Assembly (NCBI GenBank): GCA_963663615.1 | Contig: OY760517.1 | Span: 62,001 to 126,000, forward strand | Source: G963663615 sp963663615 | GTDB taxonomy: Bacteria > Bacteroidota > Ignavibacteria > Ignavibacteriales > Melioribacteraceae | Direction of reading: 5' to 3' | Length of the DNA stretch: 64,000 nt | Part shown: positions 1 through 9,768 of the stretch, piece after piece | How the letters are laid out: every line of letters starts with the position of its first letter | Position numbering within the stretch: position 1 is the stretch's first letter | Notes under the pieces: model-generated | What the model was told of the DNA's origin: nothing | Databases searched by the model: none | What the model saw: only the letters and a program-made list of their open reading frames with translations | Position numbers and translations under genes: made by a program

Positions 1-3000
1 CCAGGCATTTATGATGCTGGCGAATTTGATGTTTCCGGTACACGAATGGGTGCAATACTGGAAGAGAATCCACTTTCGCTTTCTACAGGCAGGTATTATG
101 CAGTTATAACGAACTCAACGCATGATACTTACGAAGAAATTACGGCAGATTATCAGAATAATCCCGGTACGATTGTATTTTCAACAGAGATACAGTTTAT
201 TGTTGAAGCACAAACGGCTCCAACGGCATTGGGTCCAACAGGTATAATTGACGATGCTACCCCAATATTTGAATGGACAAACGTACCAGGTGTTCCTACG
301 TATTTTCTTATTGTTTCCAGTACACCATTTACAGTTGTAACCTTACCAAATGGCGAAATTACAGTTGAAGGGGCAAATATTGTATGGGAATACATTACTG
401 ACGAAACCTCAATATTGTATGGTGATGTTGACCCCAATGCTCCATATAACATTCAGCCGCCACCATTATTACCGGGTACAGAATATAACTACACAGTTAT
501 TAACATGTACGACCCGGCTGATATAACGTTTGCCAGTTCGGTTTTTGGTGGAGTTGAATCCTTTACATATCAGGCTGAACAAACAATTGATCCGCCTGAA
601 CTTATTGCTCCTGCGGATAATGCAACATTTTACGGTGATGAATACATAACATTCCAGTGGGAAGAAGTTGAAAACGTTAACAGCTATACGATTTATTTAT
701 ATCAAAGATTAACATCCTTTGCTGGTAATGATCAGCAAATAGATATACCGCTATGGAACTCAACTACTACAAACACTAGTATTGAATATCCAGCAAGAAC
801 TACACTTTCGAAGGGAACATACATCTGGAATGTAATTCCAAATGATGATGAAGGTGCAGGGGTAATTAGTGAGACAAACGAATTTGAATATATTCTACAA
901 GTTGGTTCATTCAGGGTTTCGGCATATTCTTCAACAGATAACTCGGCATTGTTAAATTTTGAGTTTAATGTAGAATCGGTTGAAGGCGGGGTTACACCTC
1001 CTAATAATTATGTTGTAACCAACTCTCAAACTTATACCGATAGCCTTGTTGTTGGTACTTACCAATTTACAGGAAGCAAAACAGGTTATTTCGATTCAAC
1101 TTTTACAGTTGTTATTTCGGAAGATACTCCTTTTAAAAGTATCAACCTGTTTTTAAGACCATTTCCATCAGTTATATCAGGAACTGTAATTGATCAGGAT
1201 GGTAGTCCGGTTTCGAATGGTACAGTTAAATTTACCAATGTGTTAACGAGTGAAGGATCAACAGTATCAACTGATCTTGATGGTACTTTTAGTGCTATTC
1301 TTCCCAGAGCTACTTATTCAATTACTGCATACAAGCAAGGGTATTTGGCAGCTGATCAAATCTATATCACGGCAGACCAGGAACATATAAACCTTACCGA
1401 AGCTATTACTATTGTTGAGGATAATGCCTTTATCAGTGGAAAGGTTCTAAATGATCTTGGTGCACCGGTTAAACAGGTACTTGTTAAAGCTGTTAACGGT
1501 CCGGTTACGCAACAGGCTTCTACAAATGTTAATGGTAACTATTCATTCCAGATTACTTCCGGTAACTGGACTATTTCAGCTGCAAAAAACGGTTTTATTA
1601 GTCCTGCTCCTGATGAATATACATTAAACGCCGGTGATAACCTGCAAAACCAGAACATCATACTGGTACCAAGAGCAAATCAGGTAACAGGCTTTGTTGA
1701 GCGTATTACTTCTGTTGGAGGTACAACACCATTTTCCGGTGTAACAGTAACAGCCACTCCAAGTAGCGGAACACCTGTTACAGCAGTTACAACATCTTCC
1801 GGTGAGTTTCAGCTAAGCTTAAGAGCAGGTACTTATATCCTCACAGCAGCTAAAACAGGGTATTCTAACACCCAGCAAATAAATTTAACTCTCACAGTTG
1901 CTCAAACAATTTCCGGTATAAACTTCACAATGGTGCCTAATCCGTCTTCAATTTCGGGTTTGGTTACAACCCCGGACGGTAACGGACTGGGTGGTGTAAC
2001 AGTGGCATCTTCATCGGGTGCAACAGCAACTACACTTCCTAACGGTACTTATACCCTAAGCGTAAATAATGGTACTCATATATTATCGGTAACAAAATCG
2101 GGTTATGTACCGCCTAATAGCAAAACTGTTACAGTTACTCCTGGTCAGAATTTAACCGGGGTTAATTTTAGTATGACGCCAAATGCCGGCTCAATTACCG
2201 GAACGGTATCCGGTTTGCAGCAATCACTTGCAAACGCCACTGTTAAGGCAACAGGTACGGAGACATACCAGGTACAGACAGCTGCAAACGGGGCATATTC
2301 GCTTTCGCTAAAACCGGGTACATACAATGTTGTTGCAAGTAAAAACGGTTTTGAAACCAGCACTGCTAAGCAAATAACAATTGGACCAGGGCAAATTAGT
2401 CCGAACAATAATTTTAACCTGGTTGAAAAAATTGCAACAATACAGGGCATTGTAAAAAACAGTAACGGTACACCTTTAAGTAATGCACAAATAGCAATCT
2501 CGGATAACGCTACTGAAACTATTACAACTGTTACAAACATAAATGGTAACTATGCAATGAGTGTTGAAGCTGGTGCCTCCTATACCATAACTGTAAATAA
2601 AACAGGCTATGGTGAATACTCAATGCAAACAAGCGAGCTGGCATCAGGCTCAACTGTAAATATAAATGCTACACTTACTGCAAACCCTTCATCAATAACA
2701 GGGTATGTAAAGGATAATAACCAGGCTGCACTGGCAAGTATTGAAATTAAGGTTTACAATGCTACTTCAGGTGCATATATTAAAACTCTGGTTACTCAGG
2801 CAAATGGTAAATACAGTTCAGGATTTACAGCAGGTAGCTACAAGCTTGTTGCAAGTGAACCAGGCTATTTAGCTGATAGCACAACAATTACACTCGCATT
2901 AGGACAAAACCCAACAAATATTAACTTTACGCTTTCCGAAAATTTTGCACTAATTACCGGTAGCGTTAAGGGTATTAACGATGATGGTTTAGCCGGTGCG

Positions 3001-6000
3001 GAGGTTAATCTTTCGGGTGAAAACGGTGGCGGTTCAGCCATTACCGATGATGGTGGAAATTATACATTAAGCGGATTAATTGGTGGAACTTATACACTTA
3101 ATGTAGCACTTGATCAACACTCTGATTCGGTAATCACAAATTATACTATCAGAGATGGAGAAAGCAAGGTAGTTAACTTTGTTCTTTACTCTCTTGATGG
3201 TAAAATATCCGGTACGGTAAAGGATGCTGATGCCAACCTTATTGGCAGTGCAACAGTAACACTAACTAATACCGTAACAAGTGAGCAAAAAACAACGCTT
3301 TCAACAACAGATGGCACTTACGAGTTTGCAGGTATTGAATTTGGTACATACGAACTTGGTGCCATAAAATCAGGATATATTGAAAGCTCACAATTTACAG
3401 CAACAATTACTCAGGCTACTCCGGAAGTAACTGTAAGTATTAATGATCTGGTTGCCAAAAACTCCTCAATTACTGGTATTGTAAAGGATGATTCAGGACT
3501 ACTTATTGCCGAGGCAGATATATCAATCTACTCGGATGCCGGTTCAGGTGGTGCTGTTTCGGATAACCAGGGTAGCTTTGAAGTTACGAGTCTGGCACCT
3601 GGTACGTATCAGCTAATTGCACAAAAACAGGGCTACGCAACTGTGGATACAACATTCGATGTTGAAAGCATGGTAGCTCTTGAACTTGTATTAAACAAGA
3701 ACCGAAGCAGTGTAAATGGTAAGGTAGCCGACCAAAATGGAAGTTCAGTTGGATTCCAGGTTCAGGTTAACCTTGTGGCTGCTAATAACAACTTTTACTC
3801 AGCAACTACAGATGTAAATGGCAACTTCGAAATAGATGGTGTATCCGATGATACAGAATACCAGTTATATTCTGTAATATTCAGGGAAGGTTATGTTAAT
3901 GATACTGCTTCTGTAAGTATTCCATTTAATACAGAATCAGTTACGCAAAATCTTGCGGTTACACTTAATTTGTCAAAAATATCGGGTAATACTGATATTG
4001 GTAGTGCAAACGTTACTTTGCTTAATACCGGAACCGGAAAATCAACTTCTCTGCAAAGCTCGGGTTCAGGCAGCTACAGTTTTGGGTACCTTGCAGCTGG
4101 TAATTACGAGGTTACTGCTTCGAAAGAAGGGTATTCATTCTCTCCGGATAAAAATACCGCAACAGTAACGTTCAAGGATACCATAACCGATAAAAACTTT
4201 ATCGCAACACAGAACAATGGTACAATTACGGTTAACACAAAAAGTAATGGTAACGCACTCGAAAGCGTACTTGTTAGTGTAGTTGGAACATCAAACGATA
4301 TTGTAAAATCGGGTAATACAAACGGACTTGGCACTATTAGTTTTGCAAATGTTCCGGCTGGTGATTATGTTGTTAGTGCAAGTAAGGATTTGTATTCGGC
4401 AACTCCTGAATCAGAAACTGTTACATTGCAGAATAGTGGCGATTTAACTCTCAATTTTGATCTTAATAAAGATGTTGGTGAGCTTTCAGGACTTGTATTC
4501 AGATATAACGAAACCGTACAGGTTCCATTGCCAAATACTACAGTAAAAATAAAATATACTGCCACAGGCGAAACTTTTACAACCACCACAAATTCTTCGG
4601 GACGCTATTTGTTTGAAAACCTTTCGACTGGGGAGATAACACTCAATGCAATAAAAACAGGTTTTACTTCTGAAGAACTACAATTTGTAGTTGGAGCTGT
4701 ACCTACTGAAAGAAATATAGAATTAACAGCGTTAGTTGCCAGTATAATTGGTTATGTTAGGTTTGAAGGAAACCCTGTTGAAGGTGTACCTGTTACTGCA
4801 ACAAGTACATCAACAATATCAACTACAACAAATGCAACAGGTCAGTTTTCATTTAATAGTTTGCCTGTAAAAGCAGGAGCAAACGATACAACATATTACA
4901 TTGTTAGTTTGGCATCATCTGAGTTGCCTGCCTATTCCCATGTTGTCACATTAACATCCGCTTCAATCGGTGCAACAACAACAATACCCGATTTTAATTT
5001 ACCAAGCGGTCAGGTTAAACTCACAATTTCAGATGGCACAAATCCGTTACCGGGTGTAAAGATATCCTTTACAGAACCAGATGGTAATTCCAGTTCAACT
5101 GTAACCGGTAACCCTGGTACATTCGATACAGAAAACAATCTTACCAAGGGTACATATAGATTAACTATAGAAAAAGCCGGTTACCTTACTCCGGATGAGC
5201 AGGATACTCGTATTACCCTTGAAACTGATACAACAAAGGTTGATACAACATTCCTGATGTCATACCAGTTTGAGGAACTCGATTCGGTTTTTGCAAATGA
5301 AGCAACTATTGTTAAAATAACCTCTCTTACTTCAACGGCAAATACAGAAGCAACTCTTTATTATAAAAAACAGAGTGCTAACGAATTTACAGAAGTACCT
5401 ATGACTGTCTCAAGTAATAAGTTTACCGGACTAATTCCACCTCTTTATTCGCTTGAAAAGATAACCTATTATGTTCAACTGTCAAATAACTCAACCGGTG
5501 TTGAATACAGCTCGGACGAATATACTATTGAACCTCTTGCAAGTGGTATTCTTAGCAGCTTGAATGTTTCTCCTTCAGTAAATGGACTAACTCTAAGATC
5601 AGGTGATTCATATAATATAAGTCTGGTAATTAGGGATGGTTTGGGTAAAAACCTTATTGACGAATTTACCGGTGACGCTCACGAAGGTTCGGTTACATGG
5701 GATATATCCAAAGCAGAAGGTATTGACATTGAATACCCCAACAGTAGTGACAGTACAGATGTAACAATATTGGTTAATACTGCGGGTCAATATGAAATAA
5801 AAGTAACAACCCAGTTAAAAAGCTCAGTACAAACCAAAACATTACGTTTTGATGTAACAGATATACCACTTAAAAAAATAGTTATTTCGAGTCCGGTTAC
5901 ACGTATGAGCAACAAGGCAAATGGTGTACAGATAAGCTATTCCGGTGTTGATACACTAAACCGCCCAATTTATATGGGTAACGAAGTTGAGTGGACGCTT

Positions 6001-6894
6001 ACACCTGAGTATGCCGGTACAATTACCGAAATCGGTTTCTACACCCCGCTTGATTCATCATACATAGGTAATCCTGTTATCACAGTTAATGACAAGCTTA
6101 CAAATATACAGCAAACAATATCTGTTAATGTATTTGCCGAAATAAAACCTGGTAACAGTTACAGACTAACCGATAACGATGGAATGGTTCTAAACTTGCC
6201 ATCGAATGCAACCTTTACCCCGATTGAAATTTCGCTAGACCAGGCACAATTTGGTCCGGCTAAAAAACAGTTTACACCAATTGGAGGAAGGCAGACTTTC
6301 ACATCTTCAAGCAAGCTTTATAACTTCCAGTATCGTGCAGGTGTAGCCCTTTCCGGTGATAGCCTTAAAGCCGGTGGCACTTTACTAATTCCAGATGTTG
6401 AAGACCTTGAGTTTTTTGATGGTGGTAAATATATTGGATTCTATAACAAGTCATCCAAAATATGGGCGTTAATGAATAGTGATAGGGATGCAAGCGGTAA
6501 TTATACAACCAACGCATTTACAAAATTTGGTGAGTATTCGTTACTAACCGAAAATGAAGAGTTGGGTATAAAACATGCAGCCGTTCTGCCATCGCCATTC
6601 TCGCCAAAAGTTGCACCTCTTAAAATTGGATACTTCCTTTCAACTGCCGAACGTATGGCACAGGTTACAATTGAGGTGTATAATATTAAGGGTCAGCTTG
6701 TTAGAACCATACTTGATAATGATGCACAGGTTTCGGGTAAATATGGTACCAGAACCGGTCAGAAGGAAATTACCTGGGACGGACTTACTGATAGTGGACG
6801 TGAAGCCCGTAACGGTAGATATATAATTAAAATTAAAGCAAAAGACAGTACCGGTGAAAAAAGCGAACTGGTACAGGTAGTTCTGATTAAGTAA
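1..6894 (+). CDS. Giant secreted repeat protein with carboxypeptidase-regulatory-like domains (5' partial)
   Basis: The frame is open from the first base, so the gene starts upstream of the window; the first Met codon (46) is internal. About 2297 residues are visible. The first 300 residues contain fibronectin/Ig-like segments with Trp-containing strands. Then come roughly fifteen units of 80-95 residues of the CarboxypepD_reg-like type, each opening with an I(S/T)G.V pattern and containing a Y.L.A.K.GY pattern. The C-terminal 100 residues form a FlgD-like Ig module (SPFSP, VYNIKGQLVR, WDG.D..G). No catalytic motif is visible. It is likely exported to the cell surface and acts structurally or in adhesion; this is inferred from architecture. 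Two outer-membrane-type genes follow directly, suggesting a surface-assembly operon. The C-terminus is FlgD-like rather than the classical NYPNPFNP tail, so the export route is uncertain. Confidence 0.85.
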   Translation, partial: PGIYDAGEFDVSGTRMGAILEENPLSLSTGRYYAVITNSTHDTYEEITADYQNNPGTIVFSTEIQFIVEAQTAPTALGPTGIIDDATPIFEWTNVPGVPTYFLIVSSTPFTVVTLPNGEITVEGANIVWEYITDETSILYGDVDPNAPYNIQPPPLLPGTEYNYTVINMYDPADITFASSVFGGVESFTYQAEQTIDPPELIAPADNATFYGDEYITFQWEEVENVNSYTIYLYQRLTSFAGNDQQIDIPLWNSTTTNTSIEYPARTTLSKGTYIWNVIPNDDEGAGVISETNEFEYILQVGSFRVSAYSSTDNSALLNFEFNVESVEGGVTPPNNYVVTNSQTYTDSLVVGTYQFTGSKTGYFDSTFTVVISEDTPFKSINLFLRPFPSVISGTVIDQDGSPVSNGTVKFTNVLTSEGSTVSTDLDGTFSAILPRATYSITAYKQGYLAADQIYITADQEHINLTEAITIVEDNAFISGKVLNDLGAPVKQVLVKAVNGPVTQQASTNVNGNYSFQITSGNWTISAAKNGFISPAPDEYTLNAGDNLQNQNIILVPRANQVTGFVERITSVGGTTPFSGVTVTATPSSGTPVTAVTTSSGEFQLSLRAGTYILTAAKTGYSNTQQINLTLTVAQTISGINFTMVPNPSSISGLVTTPDGNGLGGVTVASSSGATATTLPNGTYTLSVNNGTHILSVTKSGYVPPNSKTVTVTPGQNLTGVNFSMTPNAGSITGTVSGLQQSLANATVKATGTETYQVQTAANGAYSLSLKPGTYNVVASKNGFETSTAKQITIGPGQISPNNNFNLVEKIATIQGIVKNSNGTPLSNAQIAISDNATETITTVTNINGNYAMSVEAGASYTITVNKTGYGEYSMQTSELASGSTVNINATLTANPSSITGYVKDNNQAALASIEIKVYNATSGAYIKTLVTQANGKYSSGFTAGSYKLVASEPGYLADSTTITLALGQNPTNINFTLSENFALITGSVKGINDDGLAGAEVNLSGENGGGSAITDDGGNYTLSGLIGGTYTLNVALDQHSDSVITNYTIRDGESKVVNFVLYSLDGKISGTVKDADANLIGSATVTLTNTVTSEQKTTLSTTDGTYEFAGIEFGTYELGAIKSGYIESSQFTATITQATPEVTVSINDLVAKNSSITGIVKDDSGLLIAEADISIYSDAGSGGAVSDNQGSFEVTSLAPGTYQLIAQKQGYATVDTTFDVESMVALELVLNKNRSSVNGKVADQNGSSVGFQVQVNLVAANNNFYSATTDVNGNFEIDGVSDDTEYQLYSVIFREGYVNDTASVSIPFNTESVTQNLAVTLNLSKISGNTDIGSANVTLLNTGTGKSTSLQSSGSGSYSFGYLAAGNYEVTASKEGYSFSPDKNTATVTFKDTITDKNFIATQNNGTITVNTKSNGNALESVLVSVVGTSNDIVKSGNTNGLGTISFANVPAGDYVVSASKDLYSATPESETVTLQNSGDLTLNFDLNKDVGELSGLVFRYNETVQVPLPNTTVKIKYTATGETFTTTTNSSGRYLFENLSTGEITLNAIKTGFTSEELQFVVGAVPTERNIELTALVASIIGYVRFEGNPVEGVPVTATSTSTISTTTNATGQFSFNSLPVKAGANDTTYYIVSLASSELPAYSHVVTLTSASIGATTTIPDFNLPSGQVKLTISDGTNPLPGVKISFTEPDGNSSSTVTGNPGTFDTENNLTKGTYRLTIEKAGYLTPDEQDTRITLETDTTKVDTTFLMSYQFEELDSVFANEATIVKITSLTSTANTEATLYYKKQSANEFTEVPMTVSSNKFTGLIPPLYSLEKITYYVQLSNNSTGVEYSSDEYTIEPLASGILSSLNVSPSVNGLTLRSGDSYNISLVIRDGLGKNLIDEFTGDAHEGSVTWDISKAEGIDIEYPNSSDSTDVTILVNTAGQYEIKVTTQLKSSVQTKTLRFDVTDIPLKKIVISSPVTRMSNKANGVQISYSGVDTLNRPIYMGNEVEWTLTPEYAGTITEIGFYTPLDSSYIGNPVITVNDKLTNIQQTISVNVFAEIKPGNSYRLTDNDGMVLNLPSNATFTPIEISLDQAQFGPAKKQFTPIGGRQTFTSSSKLYNFQYRAGVALSGDSLKAGGTLLIPDVEDLEFFDGGKYIGFYNKSSKIWALMNSDRDASGNYTTNAFTKFGEYSLLTENEELGIKHAAVLPSPFSPKVAPLKIGYFLSTAERMAQVTIEVYNIKGQLVRTILDNDAQVSGKYGTRTGQKEITWDGLTDSGREARNGRYIIKIKAKDSTGEKSELVQVVLIK

Positions 6895-6915
6895 AAAAGT
6901 TTCAGGAATTTGAAA

Positions 6916-7902
6916 ATGAAAAAACTGATTTTTGTATTACTATTAGTACTCCTTATCGCAGAAACACCGGTTACCGCCCAGGACCTTTCTGGTATATCTG
7001 GTGCTTTTGCCGATATTGGATATGGTGCAAGACCTGCAGGAATGGGATTTGCCTATGCAGGGCTTGCCAATGATGTTCATAGTGTTATGTGGAACCCGGC
7101 AGGGCTTACTAACACTAGTAAAAAAGAAGCAGCTTTTACATATACCGATCAGCTGGGACTAATTAGCTATAATTATCTGGCAGGTTCAATGCCCCTTTCA
7201 CGCGATAAGAGAAAAGCTATTGGTGCTGCATTACTGGTTTCGGGTGATGATATGATGCGTGAATTTACCTTGCAGGGGTCTTATGCTCAAATACTTTACG
7301 GTGTAAAGGTTGGTGCTACTCTTAAAATGCGGTATGCTTCTTTTGGTAACAATTCTATTAACGCTTCCGATTACGTTATTTTTGAGCCTGATGAAATTCA
7401 GGAGGGGCAAATGAACCAGGTTTATGGTTCTGCAGTTGGTTTTGGATTTGATGTTGGTTTCCAATATGACATGACCAAGGACTTAAGACTTGGACTTATG
7501 TTTAAGGATATATATTCACCAATGTACTGGGATTCAAAAAACGATAACGAAATAAATAAACCAAAGGGTAGTTATAGCGAAACTATTCCTTTTGAAATGG
7601 TTTTGGGAACTGCATTTAGAGTAAACAAAAATATTATTTTTGCTGCCGACTATGCCCCAAATATTATGGATGATGTTGATACCCGATTTAGCTGGGGTGG
7701 TGAAGTTAAATGGTTCGATATTCTTTACACTCGTGGCGGTATGGTGCATTACGTTAACGATAGGGAAGATGACAAGTACTCAATTGGTACGGGTCTTGAT
7801 CTTAAAGTGATAAGAAAGCTAAGAGTTCTTGTCGATTTTACTTACATGTTCGAGGAGCTTGATAATACGCTCAGGTTCTCCTTGGGTTTTGAATTTATGT
7901 AG
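6916..7902 (+). CDS. PorV/PorQ-like outer-membrane protein
   Basis: The 328-residue protein has an N-terminal signal peptide (Lys-rich start, Leu-rich core, cleavage near TAQD). Next comes the pattern typical of the PorV/UPF0164 family: G.ARP.GMG.A..GLANDVHSVMWNPAGL. The rest alternates aromatic and polar residues as in a beta-barrel and ends in FEFM. In T9SS organisms PorV is an outer-membrane shuttle that receives cargo C-terminal domains; family members also occur beside large secreted proteins. The start is placed at ATG 6916 because AGGA at 6904-6907 lies 8 nt upstream; an in-frame TTG at 6910 is too close to that site. It lies 21 nt after the giant repeat protein and 10 nt before the next gene, so an operon is likely. 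Whether it serves that specific cargo is inference. Confidence 0.75.
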   Translation: MKKLIFVLLLVLLIAETPVTAQDLSGISGAFADIGYGARPAGMGFAYAGLANDVHSVMWNPAGLTNTSKKEAAFTYTDQLGLISYNYLAGSMPLSRDKRKAIGAALLVSGDDMMREFTLQGSYAQILYGVKVGATLKMRYASFGNNSINASDYVIFEPDEIQEGQMNQVYGSAVGFGFDVGFQYDMTKDLRLGLMFKDIYSPMYWDSKNDNEINKPKGSYSETIPFEMVLGTAFRVNKNIIFAADYAPNIMDDVDTRFSWGGEVKWFDILYTRGGMVHYVNDREDDKYSIGTGLDLKVIRKLRVLVDFTYMFEELDNTLRFSLGFEFM

Positions 7903-7912
7903 GGGTTAAAAA

Positions 7913-9580
7913 ATGAGAAAAATACTATTATTATTTATTATTGCTTTACAATGCGTGTTTGCTCAGGTTGATGATACCCCGATTATGAATTACTGGTCAG
8001 GGGGACAGCTTGATCTTTCGATGGTATATTCTTCCAACAACAGCGGACCCGGGTCAGGTTCTGCACTGTTTGGCGGAGTTATAAGTCCCGGCGTACTTAA
8101 TAAATCAGCTGCCATGTTTACTAATCCGGCAGAACTCGTTATGCTTAAAAAGCCTCACTTTGTTTTTGATTCGAGATTGCAAATTCAGCCAAAAAACCTT
8201 GGTATTGGAAATGGTGATTTGATTTCAGAGGAAACTATTGCCGATGGTACTGATGATTTCCTTGAAGATACTACTACATTTAAATTTCCTGCAGGCAACT
8301 TGCGTATTGATACAAAGCTTGGTAATCTTGAGTTAAAACAATCAGGTGGAGTTGGAGCTTTCTCTATTGCATTTCCGTTTTGGGATAGGTACGCTCTTGG
8401 TATTGGGTATGCCAATATAATGAGTATGGATATGGAGTTTCTGGTATCGAACCTTTCAACACATATTGTTACCGAAAAACAAATTGGTAATAATATTACA
8501 CCAATTGATATGATTGTTAGTAATACTGTTACGGGTAGGTATGGTATGCATATCGACCAGATATCCTTAAGTGGTGCAATGAATATTTCGGAGTTTGGCA
8601 AGCAGGGTATGTTTTATGTCGGTTTAGCTGCAAACTACTATATAGCAAGCCATCAGTTTAACCTGTTTTATAATTCCGATGGTATGATGGTTATTAGTAA
8701 CAGTACCGAATATTATTTTAACGACCCTAATGATAAGGCTATAAACTTTGAAGGTGGTGAAGATAATAAACTGTTCGTTAAATCAACTGGTAATTACAAG
8801 GGAAGTGGATGGGGAGCTAAAATTGGTATGGTTTTCCGTCCGGGCACTGATAAGGGCTTCTGGAGTAACTTTACCTTATCGGCTGTTCTTGATATTGTTC
8901 CCGAACTTGATCTTGAGGATAAAAACGCCTACTACGAAGGCTACCAGCCAAAGTTCCTTCAGGGTCGCCCGCTTGGTGAGGATGAAGACCAAATGGATAT
9001 ACTTATCGATTCAATTGATATAGCACGTCCTAACCTTACAGTTCCGGCTTCCAATGCAACAACCACTTTAGTTGAGGTTAAAATGCCTTCTTCATTTACA
9101 TTGGGTATGGACTGGAACTGGGGTAAACACCTGTTCTCCTTTAACTATGTAAAATATATGGGTGAACTTTCCTATAAGTACGACACATACAAGATTGGCA
9201 AAACCGGTGCCTCCGGTATAAAGATGGGACTTGATTTCCAATTTAAGGACAGGTTTGTGGGTACCAACTGGTTACTGTTACCAGTACGTATATTATTCCT
9301 CGATATTGACGGTGCACTTATGCAAATATTTGCATCCAAAACCGGTTATACCAACCCCCATTACCGTGCAGGATTTGGGTTAATTACCGGTGACGCAATT
9401 GTTGAAGGAATATCGGATGCCGAACAGGAAAAGGATTTAAAGGACATGCTCGATATGCCTATTCCAACCGGCTTTTCAATGGGTAGAACTTACACCATTT
9501 TTAATAATATAGATGTTGGTGTATTGGTATTTGGGTTCCCCGATATGTTTATGCGGTTTTCAATAGGTTACAATTTTTAA
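7913..9580 (+). CDS. Predicted outer-membrane beta-barrel protein, unknown function
   Basis: The 555-residue protein has a clear signal peptide (MRKILLLFIIALQCVFAQ). A segment around residues 35-75 reads like a FadL/PorV-type plug region (GS.LFGG..SPG.LNKSAAMFTNPAELV). Long alternating strands follow, and the last residues are RFSIGYNF, ending in an aromatic residue as BamA-inserted barrels do. I do not recognise a named family. It begins 10 nt after the PorV-like gene and is followed by a strong terminator, so it is the last gene of the giant-protein operon. A role in export or anchoring of that protein is plausible but unproven. Confidence 0.65.
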   Translation: MRKILLLFIIALQCVFAQVDDTPIMNYWSGGQLDLSMVYSSNNSGPGSGSALFGGVISPGVLNKSAAMFTNPAELVMLKKPHFVFDSRLQIQPKNLGIGNGDLISEETIADGTDDFLEDTTTFKFPAGNLRIDTKLGNLELKQSGGVGAFSIAFPFWDRYALGIGYANIMSMDMEFLVSNLSTHIVTEKQIGNNITPIDMIVSNTVTGRYGMHIDQISLSGAMNISEFGKQGMFYVGLAANYYIASHQFNLFYNSDGMMVISNSTEYYFNDPNDKAINFEGGEDNKLFVKSTGNYKGSGWGAKIGMVFRPGTDKGFWSNFTLSAVLDIVPELDLEDKNAYYEGYQPKFLQGRPLGEDEDQMDILIDSIDIARPNLTVPASNATTTLVEVKMPSSFTLGMDWNWGKHLFSFNYVKYMGELSYKYDTYKIGKTGASGIKMGLDFQFKDRFVGTNWLLLPVRILFLDIDGALMQIFASKTGYTNPHYRAGFGLITGDAIVEGISDAEQEKDLKDMLDMPIPTGFSMGRTYTIFNNIDVGVLVFGFPDMFMRFSIGYNF

Positions 9581-9595
9581 CTAAAATTTCCTATT

Positions 9596-9628
9596 CAGGG
9601 GTAATAAGTATTTTACCCCTGATTTTTA
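9596..9628 (+). terminator. Rho-independent terminator of the surface-protein operon
   Basis: A perfect 9-bp stem (CAGGGGTAA at 9596-9604, TTACCCCTG at 9613-9621) with an 8-nt loop is followed by ATTTTTAT. It sits 15 nt past the stop codon of the beta-barrel gene. Confidence 0.8.
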
Positions 9629-9768
9629 TAAAATTAGTGTTATTTCTTCATACACGCCATTACATCTCCCAATAATTGTATTGATTAATATTATAATAAT
9701 TATTTGATTTGTATAAATGTAATTACTCTTCCTTTTTCCGTTTCTTTAATCATAGTAAGGATTCAATA

